The notes under the pieces are model-generated. The model was given only the letters and a program-made list of their open reading frames with translations. It was not told the DNA's origin and made no database searches. 64,000 nt of DNA. It comes from Cardiocondyla obscurior (taxonomy: Eukaryota > Arthropoda > Insecta > Hymenoptera > Formicidae). The stretch spans positions 3,782,001-3,846,000 of the forward strand of contig NC_091867.1 of NCBI RefSeq assembly GCF_019399895.1. Reading direction: 5' to 3'. Shown here one piece after another: positions 25,440 through 36,252 of this stretch (its first letter is position 1; each line of letters begins with the position of its first letter). The position numbers and the translations under genes are program-made.

Positions 25440-25698
25440 TTATCGATATAATCGATGCATTGAAATACAATCTTTTACAAATTAACTTGAAAAAGAGCAA
25501 CGAAATCTCTAGTTAAAATACATAACATAGTTCTGTGAGTAAAATTGCAATAATATAAATATACATATAATTTTCTTGAATAGAATTTTGTAAAAGATTA
25601 ACTGTACATTTTTTTGCACAAAAATTTTCAATTTTAATAATTTTTACTTAAAGTTAAATAGTTTATAAGTAAAAAAAAAATTTTAGCTTTGCCATTTG

Positions 25699-26584
25699 CA
25701 CGAATTACCGTGGAAACGAGAAAAATAATGAAACTTGTTCTGAAATCTGTTAAAGTGAATATTATTTAAATCTGCCAGCGTAACCGGGATATCGCGTGAG
25801 CGATTACGCCTGTGAAAAAGAGAGCACGTCGGAAGGTGATACCGACGCCGCTAACTACGTACGTTCTCGTCGCCGGTGTTCATAGCGTGTCCCTACAATA
25901 CCGCGGCGTTAACGATAACAACAATATTGGTGGTGCCGTTAGGACACCAATGTTACCATCCGTTCACCTCCCATCCCGACGCTGCGCATTTGTAAGAATC
26001 TTGCGTAAGTTTATCTCGCCCGCCTACGACTTCTAGTATCGCTAACGGATAACCTCCGCTAGTATTATTTCAAGTATACACGCGCGGGTTTAATACACCG
26101 GCCGACCGTGTGGTGTGCGTAACGCCACCCACATATTCCATCCTGTTTCCGCATGCCCGCTCCACTCGCCTATCTGCGTCCGTGCGAGCGTACAATCGGC
26201 GGCTATAAAAAGCGATAGCGGCCGACGAAATATCTGCAAAACACTCCCCAAGGTTCCCGCTTGCGTTTATTCGTTACACCCTGGCGCCGACGGGCGCTGT
26301 TTTCCCGGATGCGGTTATCTGCGTACCGCCCGTTCGATATCAGCCAAGTATAAATGTGTCATTAGGAGAACGCATCCGATATCAGACAAGAATAAATGCA
26401 TCATTAAAAGCACGCGTGGCAATTCGCGAGAGTGTGCGTCTACGATTACGCTATTTACGCTACCGCGATCGTGCGTTGCGGTGGCAACCTGATCCGATAC
26501 CTATTTCCGGACGGACGGGCGATATCTTACCGCGCTCATGATCGGTTCGCCGGCCCGGATTATGCAAAATCGAATTTCTGTATA
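25699..26584. repeat. Duplicated segment, uninterrupted (empty-site) copy
   Basis: 25699-25825 and 26475-26534 match 22583-22769; 26526-26584 matches 40704-40762. The palindromic element is absent here, and a single cttaccgcg stands at 26526-26534. Between the two matched parts this copy has 649 bp (25826-26474) that the other copy lacks. The border shares only a GC dinucleotide and shows no GT...AG. Confidence 0.9.
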
Positions 26585-26843
26585 TAGTCGTCCCGCGAAA
26601 TAAGAGATAGGTCTGGCGCTCGCTCCGAATATAGCCGGAATATAGATGCCCCATTTTTGCCAAAAAGCTACAGATTTTATCGCGAAAAAAGAGAGTGGCT
26701 CGATGTAGAATCGCGAACCGGATAAGAGATAATGAGCGGGAGTTAATTTTTCTTTCTGCCATTTTTGGAGATAATCGCGCTTCACCTAAATATTACTTAT
26801 TTACGAGGGTGAATTTATTTTTGTACATTTTTACGTGATATCA

Positions 26844-27363
26844 ACCTGTGTGAACCTGGAACCTGACTTTTAAAAAATAAAAAATTGATAACGTGGTTCG
26901 ATTGTACTACGTTTGTACTCGTTTGTACCACTTTTTATTTCGTTTGTACCTTAATAATTAAAAAAAAAAAATTAATTATAAAATGTCAAAATTTCAATTT
27001 TAAGATATTCTTATTTTCTTATTATCACTCGTTAGAAAATTGTTTGTACCCGTTTGTAAAATTACGTTAAAGTTGCAGAACCGCTTTTTTACAGCTAAAA
27101 TTAAATTTATTAACCGGTTGAGGTACAAACGAAAATCATGTACGTGGTACAAACGGGTACAAACGATTTTCTAACGAGTGATAATAAGAAAATAAGAATA
27201 TCTTGAAATGGAAATTTTGACATTTTATAATTAATTTTTATTTTTTTAATTATTAAGGTACAAACGAAATAAAAAGTGGTACAAACGAGTACAAACGTAG
27301 TACAATCGAACCACGTTATCAATTTTTAATTTTTTAAAAGTCGGGTTCCAGGTTCACACAGGT
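26844..27363. mobile_element. Palindromic element copy J (520 bp, core reversed)
   Basis: An intermediate-length copy. Its retained core (AACCGGTTGAGG and the GCAGAACCGC stretch) runs in the opposite direction to copies A, B and F. The left 9-mer gtgatatca matches the right flank of copy G; the right 9-mer cggatagcg matches the left flank of copy B. Confidence 0.93.
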
Positions 27364-27995
27364 CGGATAGCGGACGTCGCGCGGCTCCATTTGGTCCTGC
27401 AAGCCGGGCGTAGATTGGGATCCGGTTTCAGATTCGACCGGGATTTAGATCATTATCCGCCGACAGGACTTGGGAACACGTTGCCGTGGTGCACGATGTG
27501 TTCTTTGACGCGCCGCAAATCCCCGCGCGAAACAATTAACCCTTTGCACTGGCGTCGCCGCTCAGAGCACGTGTGCCTGGGACGAACGAAGCCGCCCGGA
27601 AAGATGGAACTCGGTCCGCGTGCGAGTGTCGCGCCTGCTGCATTCGTTACACGGCCCTTTGTGACGGCGAATGTTGTGTTATACTTTTATATTTTTTTTT
27701 TTTTTTTTTTTTACAGCGCCTCAGCCGTATCGCGTTCAACGGGCTTAAACGCACGATAATTACGCGACCGTTCGCCGTCGTCCTTTCTGTCGCGCGCACA
27801 ATTTTAGAACACGTGAAATAATTTGATAACGTATCGTTTCAGTGAAACAAAATATGTAAATAGGTCTTGCATTCGCGATTATACTTACGTATCCGTGTAT
27901 ATTAAATTTTAGTGTATATTAAATTGTAGTCGCGCAAACGCCGTTGCTAGGGATAACAACCATGGTTTAAGAAAACAGTCTGATGAAGTGACGAG

Positions 27996-28142
27996 ATGAT
28001 AATTGTCATTACGGGACATGTGTCAAAAATGCATAGAAACTGCAGTTATGACACAGCAAACACTGTTCAAGAAAAGTATAACAATGATCAGAACATCTTG
28101 CCTGATGATGATGATAATATTTTACCATTAAAAATAAAATAG
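27996..28142 (+). CDS. Possible 48-codon peptide or gene 3' fragment
   Basis: An ATG at 27996 opens a 48-codon frame ending at TAG 28140-28142, immediately before the foldback element at 28145. The composition (Asn/Asp-rich, ending in a run of four Asp then NILPLKIK) looks more like coding sequence than the surrounding frames. I recognise no domain and see no supporting splice or promoter evidence. It may be chance. Confidence 0.15.
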   Translation: MIIVITGHVSKMHRNCSYDTANTVQEKYNNDQNILPDDDDNILPLKIK

Positions 28143-28144
28143 AC

Positions 28145-28411
28145 ATTTCTTATTGATTTTTAATTAAAATGTAAAGGAAGCATGTGGTTAGGCCCGTAAA
28201 TAAAATGTAATAAACACTGTATATGAGTATTCATTTACTGATGTCTTAAATTTCATAATTTTTATTATAAAATTTAAGAAATCAGTAAATGAATTAATTA
28301 TAAAAATTAAGACATCAGTAAATGAATATTTATATACAGTGTTCATTACATTTTATTTACGGGCCTAACCACATGCTTCCTTTACATTTTAATTAAAAAT
28401 CAATAAGAAAT
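28145..28411. mobile_element. Foldback MITE, 267 bp
   Basis: The two halves are inverted copies over nearly the whole length: TTTCTTATTGATTTTTAATT at 28146 is complementary to the sequence ending near 28411. Both halves carry GGTTAGGCCCGTAAATAAAA. The centre has a further inverted ATTCATTTACTGAT set. No coding frame. The target duplication is unclear. Confidence 0.8.
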
Positions 28412-30279
28412 TTCTAACAGTGTACGTACATGCTTTCGCGAAATTTACGTGGTCGTGAAACATTGTCTCGAAGCGATCCCGGGCGTGGGATAATTAACAC
28501 GGGCGACGTTACACGTTGAATCTGCCAGGCCGCGCGTCGTCAGGACTGACCAAATTACTCTCGAAATTGGCTTCGCGTGACGCGCCGCATTACGACATTC
28601 TGATATAACCCCGTTTGCGCCTAACTACATTAAATTCCAAAACAAAATGCGTGGACGAAATTTGCATTTCCCCTCTGGCGCACACATCCGCGTGGCACCG
28701 TTGGGAGCAACTCCCGGATAAAACGTGTATGGTGCGCGCCGCGTACGGCCGGCGCGGTCCGCGCGGCATTAAAATTATATTATTTCGCCAGCTTCGAACG
28801 TATGCGCCAAGTATGCGCCGCGTTGATTATGAGTTTTAATGAATTTCTACGGGATCATTACAAAGCCGCTGTCGGGGCTGTGCGGTCGGCACACGTGGCC
28901 GTGCTGCCGCCACGCCGCACGGGCGTATTTGTGAAACACAGCACGCCGCCACGCACGACGTTCAGCAGTTCGCCTCCCGTGCACGCCTTTATTGCTCCGT
29001 GTACACGGGCGGCCGTATTATATTCCCGGGGCTTTTTCGCGCAGATAGAGTCGTACGGGTTAGGATTGACAAATGGAGCCGACACGTGTCACGATGCTAA
29101 TGCGCGGTGAAAAATTATTTCGCAATATTCGACGGCACGGGGCGCGCCCTTTTCGCACCGCGTCTCGCGTTGCCTCGCCTCGCCGGAGAGATCTGTTCCT
29201 TGGCTATTAAGCTGCAATAAAACAGTCGGTGTCCTCCGGGGTGAGAAGTAAATGATTAATCTTCCGATCCGATCAATGTGCGTGACAATCCCTCAACGAG
29301 GTCTAAATTATTTTCGGGGATTATCAGCATTTTCCGCAAAGTATTTGATGCGATTATTTACGTACATGAGGGATAATCGTGTATGAATGTCCGTGATTAC
29401 CGATTAACTAAATTAAAAATAATCTTTTGATTTATACCTTTTGAAAATAATTATTTTGACCCAAAGAAGTGGTAAACGCGGTCCTTTTGAAATAAATAAT
29501 TACTTAATTAAAAATAATTTTAATTGCGCGCCAATATTATATTGCAGATACATTTGATTCCGACATATCATTCGATTTCACTCAAATAACAATACTACGT
29601 ATTTCCATTTCTCATTGTCAGCTATTTCGATGACATTCTGTATTATTCCGTATTGTATTGTACGTATTCAAACAAACTGCGGGATAGCGATAAGCGAGAA
29701 TCGGAGTACCAAAATGTGCTCGGGAGGGTGGTGGACGCGACGCGCAAAGAAAAGGGAACGAAAAAGGATGGAGGGCGCGGAAGAGAATCGGATATAGTAG
29801 AGAGAGCGAAAGAGAATGGCATTTGCACTGGCTCACAGCCAAATCCCACCTCATCAAAATGTCGGAAAGACGGGCTCGAGACGAGTCGCAAGGCAACAAC
29901 GGGGTCTGAATGTTATCCCTCGAGAAACCGTCCCCGCGAAATTCGGCTTGGGTGACGAGGGAGACTCGTGACCGCTTTAATATTTTTCCGCGCTGCAACG
30001 GGAAGGAACGCGACAAATTCGAGACAAATGCGGAAGTCATCGCTCATCGTCGCGTAACGCGCGGTACCCTCTGATCATCATAATTCAGGATCAGCAGATT
30101 TATCCCTAGCCCCGATTAAACTGACGAACGATCGTGGACGATTCGAGGGGAAGCATTCGGCCCGCGGTAAATCACGAGAATAAATCGGGTTATCAACAAA
30201 CCAGTTAATGGGCTTTTATTATGCACTGTGTTGGGAAAATTAGATTACTTTAGAGACGCATCGTTGAGGGGAAAAGGTA

Positions 30280-30314
30280 CCGGGTAATATTCTAAAATTT
30301 AGAATATTACCCGG
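30280..30314. repeat. Perfect 35-bp palindrome
   Basis: CCGGGTAATATTCTA at 30280 is mirrored by TAGAATATTACCCGG ending at 30314, with a 5-base AAATT centre. It could form a hairpin. A TTAGAGACGC sequence lies on each side (30251 and 30342 regions), perhaps remnants of a small insertion. Confidence 0.7.
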
Positions 30315-31184
30315 AATCTAAATAATCAAATAATCCGCTAATTAGAGACGCTATCACAACGATATAAGTGAGGGTGACGCGACAAAAACGTGACATATTG
30401 TAGCATTTTTGTATTTAGTAACTATGATTACTGAAAAGCGCGATTACTAAGGGAGAATTCGTACCGAGCATTTCTTTGCGTACCATTTTATTCGAGGGCA
30501 ATCTTACCAATGAAATTCTTCAAGCAGACGGTCGCATAGCACACAATAAATATTCTCCAGACTCTTTTAAAGGAGATTTCTACAAGGCAGACAGGTATTC
30601 TATTGCGATCAACGATTGCGTCGTTCAAGAATCTGTCATAAGATAGTTCAACAGACTCTATTTCTGCGTTATGAAACAAGAAGATAAACGATTCTCCGAC
30701 ACGCAGATAGTTAAAGTTTAAGTCGTTGCACCGTAGCGGGATCACGCTGTCTTTCGTACATTCTTTAATTAACTATATTACCTTGGCTTTAATTAAAAAT
30801 CACGCTCCACTTTCGTCAAATTTAGAATTAACATGCAGTTTTTCGTATTGGTTATATCGATGAATTAACCGCGACGGCCAATCGTGCGATCGTATTTAAA
30901 AATTTCCGGACGATCGGAATTCCCGTGGCTTTAAACCCATCGAGAGATAACTGCATGCGTATCGATAGCGGTGCGGGATAAAAAGAGAGAAGCGTGCGCA
31001 AACGAAACGCGCTATTTAATTCCGGGCAGCTCAAGCGCGCACGCCCCCGGTTCGCACGCCGATGCAGCAGCCGTACGGGAAAAATTACGCGGAAAAATGA
31101 AACGGTTTAGGAAAATTCCCGATGCGGCGCGAGGCGACACGAGACCCCGCGGAAACCAATTTCGAAAAATGCGGGGCGGCGTAG

Positions 31185-31520
31185 CCGAGTATCACCGCGA
31201 CGGCATTCGCGATTGGGAGGCGGCGGGGAACAGGAATATCGGCCCTTTACCCCATCGCGGGCGCTCATGCGACCGCTGATACGCCGGTCGGTCGCTCTCG
31301 CAGCGAAACCCAGGTTGCCCATTACGCAGCGGTTAAGCCGGATAATCGATCGGTCGGCGGTGGCGGCAGTGGTGGCGGTGGCGGTGGCGGCGACGGCAGC
31401 GGTGGCAGCAACGGTAACGGCAACGACAGCAGCACACGCACCGGCACAGATAAATTAGACGGGCTGCCAATACCGCTCATTAGCGTGCCAGGCGCAGAAA
31501 ACGCCGCAGGCCAATTATGA
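31185..31520 (+). CDS. Gly-rich open frame without ATG (possible exon)
   Basis: The frame is open for 112 codons from just after TAG 31182-31184 to TGA 31518-31520 and has no usable ATG. It encodes a Gly/Ser/Asn-rich run from imperfect GGY triplets, then DSSTRTGTDKLDGLPIPLIS. An alternative frame over the same DNA (31213-31458) is Ala/Val/Thr-rich. A triplet-repeat exon of a regulatory protein is conceivable, but GC-rich repeats keep several frames open by chance. No splice sites stand out. Confidence 0.15.
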   Translation, partial: PSITATAFAIGRRRGTGISALYPIAGAHATADTPVGRSRSETQVAHYAAVKPDNRSVGGGGSGGGGGGGDGSGGSNGNGNDSSTRTGTDKLDGLPIPLISVPGAENAAGQL

Positions 31521-31796
31521 AAAGCGAATTTCTACCGACGGACAACCGCGGCTCGGAAGCGGTGGCGGCGGCGGCGACGACGACGACGACCGCGGCCGCT
31601 TCGACGAGACGAGCGAAGTTCGGTGGGAGAGGAAAAAAAAAAAAAAAAAACCGAAAAAATTTAAAAAAATGTATCGCCGCGGAAAAACGATCGGAACGTC
31701 GGCGCGGTCGGCCGATCGCGAATGGATTTTGCAGTTTCCTCGCGCGTCCGTGCGTGTGGACGTGCACCGCGTGTGTACACGCACGTCCAACAGACG

Positions 31797-32204
31797 ACCT
31801 GTGTGAACCTGGAACCCGACTTTTGAAAAATAAAAAATTGATAACGTGGTTCGATTGTACTACGTTTGTACTCGTTTGTACCACTTTTTATTTCGTTTGT
31901 ACCTTAATAATTAAAAAAATTAATTGTCAAAATTTCAATTTTAAGATATTCTTATTTTCTTATTATCACTCGTTAGAAAATCAGGGTGGTACAAACAGGT
32001 ACAAACAATTTTCTAACGAGTGATAACAAGAAAATAAGAATATCTTAAAATTGAAATTTTGACATTTTATAATTAATTTTTTTTTTTTAATTATTAAGGT
32101 ACAAACGAAATAAAAAATGGTACAAACGAGTATAAACGTAGTACAATCGAACCACGTTATCAATTTTTTATTTTTTAAAAGTTGGGTTCCAGGTTCACAC
32201 AGGT
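31797..32204. mobile_element. Palindromic element copy K (408 bp)
   Basis: A short-form copy whose left arm lacks about 14 bases in its A-rich part. The left 9-mer caacagacg matches the right flank of copy I. The right 9-mer ccattttcg has no partner in the window. Confidence 0.93.
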
Positions 32205-33994
32205 CCATTTTCGACGGTCCGCTTTCAGCGCGCGAAGGGTAAAACGGAATAGACGGATATGTACCTGCCATTCACAATCTGTCGGAAAAGCAACGACGAC
32301 AGCAAAAGAACGAAAGGATTATGGAACGAAAAGTCTTTTTTATATCTGCGTTTCATTAAATCGAGATTTACATTCAACGGTTATCTTACCGCTCTCCTAC
32401 GTTTCAATCATAATTACACGCCCGACGACGTCAAGTGATTTTCTTATTATTCCGTCATCATTCATATACTTTGTTAAAAAACATAATCTTGGTATTAAAT
32501 TGAACTTGAATGACAGATTTAAATTTCATGTATCTGAATTATAAATCAACATTCACGATGCATCTATTATCGTCTTTTATCGTTAAGCGATATTAATAAA
32601 GCGTAACTTTATCGATAATAAATTTTAAACGTACGATTTAAAATGCATACTGTATTATAAAAAGTACATTTTTAAATAATATATCTGTATGTAAAAAAAA
32701 ATATTAAATTTAAATTTAAAATTAATTTTTTTAATGTACCTATACATTGAACAATGACAATACGACTGTCCATTTTGGAAAAATAAGTACCAAAAAAAGT
32801 AAGTATTATCTGCTTCGTATTCTTGAAGCTTCCTATCGATATCCTTTTGGTTCCAATGTAATATTTCTAAGTTGCAGAAATATATTGCAACAACGTAGCA
32901 GAGGTTGGAATCCTATAAACTAGAACGGCCGAAAGAAGAAGAGAGATAAAACGCGAATAGAGAGGCAGGGAGAGAGACACAAATAGTGATATCGAGTCCA
33001 GATCGAGCCAAGCAGTACGAGTTGGTTGATATTGAGAAGCAAATTGAATCTGAATGTTGTCGTAAAAGATGGATATCAGTCTGCACGTGCATTGCCCTTC
33101 CCAAATATTGTCTACCAATTCGTTACTAACTTTATTCCCGGCGTACGTTCGTTGCAGAGCTTTATCAATCTCTCCAGATGTCCGACAGGATTCACATTGC
33201 GGAGAGAGAACTTCCGGACATTATTGTAAAGAAATTGTATAGCGAAAACGTGAGATTGATGCCCCTAAACGGGCATAGCTCAATTTTTGCACCATTTTTG
33301 CAATTGAAGCAGACAAATAAAATAAATAAGTACTATTATTCCTACCAACGCAATACTTACTCGAGTGGAAATTGATTCCTACCGTTACCTAATTATTAGC
33401 TAGCCAATTTGTAATTTATCTCGTGGCTGTTTATCAAAACTGTTCAGCACTGAGCTAAAAATGTAACACTCAAAACGTATTAAGTACTAAATAATTATTA
33501 CTATAGTTAATAACAAACTAGGAAGCTAGAAACATGGTCCGAGCTGGACAGTGACTAGACGACTGATACTAGATAGATTTCGTTTTTTTTTTTTAATGAC
33601 AACTTTATTTTTTGAAGATAATTAATACTTTCTTATAATTTATGGCTAGTACCTAGCTAGTCACTAGCTAAGAAATTTATTTAATCTACGCGATCTAACC
33701 ATTAGTTGCAAAATCAAATTAGCTAGATAAACTTCCACTCGGGTATAGACAAATCCTTAATTATTCAAATTAATTTCTCAAATATTAATTCCGATTAATT
33801 TTTAGTCGTGCTAGTTTATCTAAAATAATTGTATGCCACATAAACAATTAAGTATTTAAAAAACATGATACTACAAAATGAAGAAATTTATGATATTTAC
33901 GAAAATTAATTGATTCATAAAATTTGAAAACCAATATTTTTGATGCTATAGTACGTATAAATTTTTGAACTGATTAAATTTATAAAGTTAAAAG
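32205..33994. other. Unique block S11 (K to L), no recognisable gene
   Basis: No gene is seen apart from the MITE at about 33353-33746. The sequence is AT-rich. The right border agttaaaag equals the left border of block S1. Confidence 0.65.
33353..33746. mobile_element. MITE with CGAGTGGAA-type ends, about 390 bp
   Basis: The left end near 33357 (ACTCGAGTGGAAATTGAT) is complementary to the right end near 33746 (AAACTTCCACTCGGGTATA). Related left-end sequence recurs at 3649. The interior has several CTAGCTAG-like motifs and no coding frame. Exact ends are uncertain. Confidence 0.6.
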
Positions 33995-34416
33995 ACCTGT
34001 GTGAACCTGGAACCCGACTTTTAAAAAATAAAAAATTGATAACGTGGTTCGATTGTACTACGTTTGTACTCGTTTGTACCACTTTTTATTTCGTTTGTAC
34101 CTTAATAATTAAAAAAATAAAAATTAATAAAAAAATATGAAAATTTCAATTTCAAGATATTCTTATTTTCTTATTATCACTCGTTAGAAAATCAGGGTGG
34201 TACAAACGGGTACAAACAATTTTCTAACGAGTGATAATAAGAAAATAAGAATATCTTAAAATTGAAATTTTGACATTTTTTAATTAATTTTTATTTTTTT
34301 AATTATTAAGGTACAAACGAAATAAAAAGTGGTACAAACGAGTACAAACGTAGTACAATCGAACCACGTTATCAATTTTTTATTTTTTAAAAGTCGGGTT
34401 TCAGGTTCACACAGGT
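33995..34416. mobile_element. Palindromic element copy L (422 bp)
   Basis: A standard short form with intact ends. The left 9-mer agttaaaag matches the right flank of copy A. The right flank gtataagag lies inside an LTR, so this copy inserted into, or is now joined to, the LTR retrotransposon that follows. Confidence 0.93.
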
Positions 34417-34494
34417 GTATAAGAGACTTATTATTATTTTGACCGAGGCGCCGTTAGACCTCTCGTATTATTGTTAGCGGCGAAAAACAGCGAG
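34417..34494 (+). repeat. 5' LTR fragment
   Basis: 34418-34494 matches 35954-36033 of the 3' LTR with a few substitutions and small gaps (shared GAGGCGCCGTTAGACCTCTC). The first part of the LTR is absent. After CAGCGAG the two copies diverge, so the true LTR end or a deletion lies there. Confidence 0.75.
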
Positions 34495-34628
34495 TGCACA
34501 AGTGGATCGGTAAAAGCACGGGAAAACGGTACGTGCAACGCGGTAATCAAGTGCACGGCAAGATCTCGGAAAAGAGAGAGAGAGAGTCGTAACGAGTCGT
34601 TCGGGTCGCGAGATTTATAACCGGCGAA

Positions 34629-35172
34629 ATGAGTGAGGCGCCGGGATACGAGTTTACCGTGGCCGAGCTAAAGAAAGCCCTGCGGTCCAAAGGATTGCCA
34701 ACGAGCGGAGTGAAGCTCGAGCTTATCAAGAGACTAAGCGAATACGATCCGAACATATGGGCAGAATTGGTGCTGATCGCGAGATCCACGCCCGTGAGGG
34801 ACGATGCGAGTCAGGAAGATGATGAGGAAACAGAGGTGCAAGTGGAGGACGGTGCATCTCGAATCGAGGAGCCGCGAGAAGGCGACATGTCGGGCGAGAG
34901 AAAAGCCCGTGAAAGAGCAATGCGGCGGGAGATCGAGCTCCTCCGGCGAGAGAAAGAGTGCGCCGAGCGGGAACGGTGACTCTTGCAGCGTGAATTAGAG
35001 ACGCTGCGGAATTTTCCTGTGGCCAGGAGCGTGGCCACGGAAAGCGTAACGAGTGCGGCGCCGGGCGGTGTCCGCGGGATAAAAGAATTATTGCCCGAGT
35101 TCGACGGGACCAATAACGCCTTTTGGCGATGAAAGCAGCAACTGTAGCTGATAAGGCAGTCCTACTCTCTCG
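34629..35172 (+). pseudogene. Retrotransposon Gag with N-terminal SAP domain
   Basis: The ATG at 34629 opens a frame whose residues about 9-43 (FTVAELKKALRSKGLPTSGV, then KLELIKRLSEYDP) form a SAP-type DNA-binding helix-extended-loop-helix motif, common at the N-terminus of insect LTR-element Gags. It is followed by an acidic linker and an Arg/Glu-rich, probably coiled-coil, region. The frame is broken by TGA at 34977-34979; homology-like Gag sequence continues in frame (ELLPEFDGTNNAFW) with further stops at 35130-35132 (TGA) and 35145-35147 (TAG). No zinc knuckle is visible. It is non-functional. Confidence 0.75.
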
Positions 35173-35535
35173 ATGAGAACTCAAGCGCAACGATTAAACG
35201 CCGATCGATACAATTTGCGTAGAAAGGCGGCACGGCGTTACAATATCGGCGACTATGTAGAAATTCGCAATCTGGACACAGCGGCGTGCGTAAATAAAAA
35301 GCTAATACTAAGATACAAGGGTCCTTACATCGTCAAAAAAGTATTAGATCGTGATCGATATGTGTATGGACGCAACTGTAAGCGTGCGAGCAACGTATTA
35401 TTTCGAACATGTATATATGCGTGTCCTCGGTGGGTAGAACGTACAGCGAGATCAAGCGGGATCTCCCGTTTAGTCAGTAGTCAAAAAACAAGCGAAAGAA
35501 TAGGTCGCTTCGATAATTTACCGAATTATACATAG
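35173..35535 (+). pseudogene. pol 3' remnant (post-integrase tail)
   Basis: The open frame from 35173 reads RTQAQRLNADRYNLRRKAAR, then YNIGDYVEIRNLDT and LILRYKGPYIVKKVLDRDRY. This resembles the C-terminal tail after integrase in insect Ty3/gypsy polyproteins, where a GDYV...YKGPY...V block binds chromatin or DNA. After about residue 67 the resemblance stops, suggesting a frame disruption. The frame differs from the upstream Gag frame, so the deletion that removed most of pol joined them out of frame. Confidence 0.65.
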
Positions 35536-35906
35536 GAAAAGGAATTGTTGAATTCCCGTAAACCGCTAGTATATATTCGCCGAATAATCATCTGAAAGTA
35601 TTTAATGTCGAGAGTGTAAAATTTAATTAATTAATAAAGTGACTGGCGCAATAGCTTCGGGCGCGCTTCAGTGTTAATAAAGAATTTTTTATGCAACGGA
35701 TATGCAACTTCATCCTTACAATATGTAATCACCGACGTCAACGGATTCCAGCTGACCCAGCGACCGTACACTGGCATATTAGCACCCGACCAAATGCACC
35801 CTCATGTACACGCATAAAAAAAAAAAAAAAAAAAAAAAAACCCCAACTTGCGAATTATCTATTGCGACTAGTGACCGAGACGGTCAATTTATCAAAATGG
35901 CCGAGC

Positions 35907-36252
35907 TGTAGGTATTTTCTAAGGAGAATGTTATATTCTCTTTAGAGTGCCAATATAAGAAACTTATTATTATTTTAAGGCACGAGGCGCCGTTAGACCT
36001 CTCGTATTATTGTTAACGGCAAAAAACAGCGAGATTCGCGGACGAGTCGATGACTTCGCGAGTGAACGTTGCTATTTGAAATACATTTCGCAATGTAACA
36101 ATTGGCCGCGAATAAAAAGTAGGAGAGACGACGCGACGGTATAAACGGACCGGCCACGGTTGCGGATCGGCGCTCTCTCTCGAAATAAAGAAAAACAGTG
36201 CGCACGAATTATTTAATCTATCACGTTGCGAAAATTACAAAGTATTCCTACA
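35907..36252 (+). repeat. 3' LTR (probable limits)
   Basis: TGTAGG at 35907 and CCTACA ending at 36252 are complementary six-base ends, as expected for an LTR of about 346 bp. The middle (35954-36033) repeats the 5' fragment. The right limit is inferred only from the terminal match, because the 5' copy diverges after 36033. Confidence 0.5.

Larger units (their letters stand above)
23191..26843. other. Unique block S9 (I to J), gene-poor
   Basis: It holds a truncated Tc1 copy, an adjacent reverse-strand coding-like fragment and the uninterrupted version of the duplicated segment. Overlapping open frames on both strands at 23544-24128 have no recognisable domain. Both borders have partners: caacagacg with copy K (left) and gtgatatca with copy G (right). 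Confidence 0.65.
27364..31796. other. Unique block S10 (J to K), no recognisable intact gene
   Basis: It contains a foldback element at 28145-28411, a short perfect palindrome at 30280-30314, a poly-T tract near 27690 and triplet-rich open frames at 31.2-31.7 kb. Border 9-mers: cggatagcg (partner: before copy B) and caacagacg (partner: after copy I). Confidence 0.65.
34417..36252 (+). mobile_element. Degenerate Ty3/gypsy-type LTR retrotransposon, internally deleted
   Basis: In order: a truncated 5' LTR fragment (34417-34494), a leader, a SAP-domain Gag frame with stops, the extreme 3' part of pol, a non-coding 3' region with an A-run (about 35816-35840), and a 3' LTR (about 35907-36252). Protease, reverse transcriptase, RNase H and the integrase core are missing. 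The 5' LTR begins abruptly at the border of copy L, so its upstream half is elsewhere. Ty3/gypsy assignment rests on the Gag type and the post-integrase tail. Confidence 0.75.
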
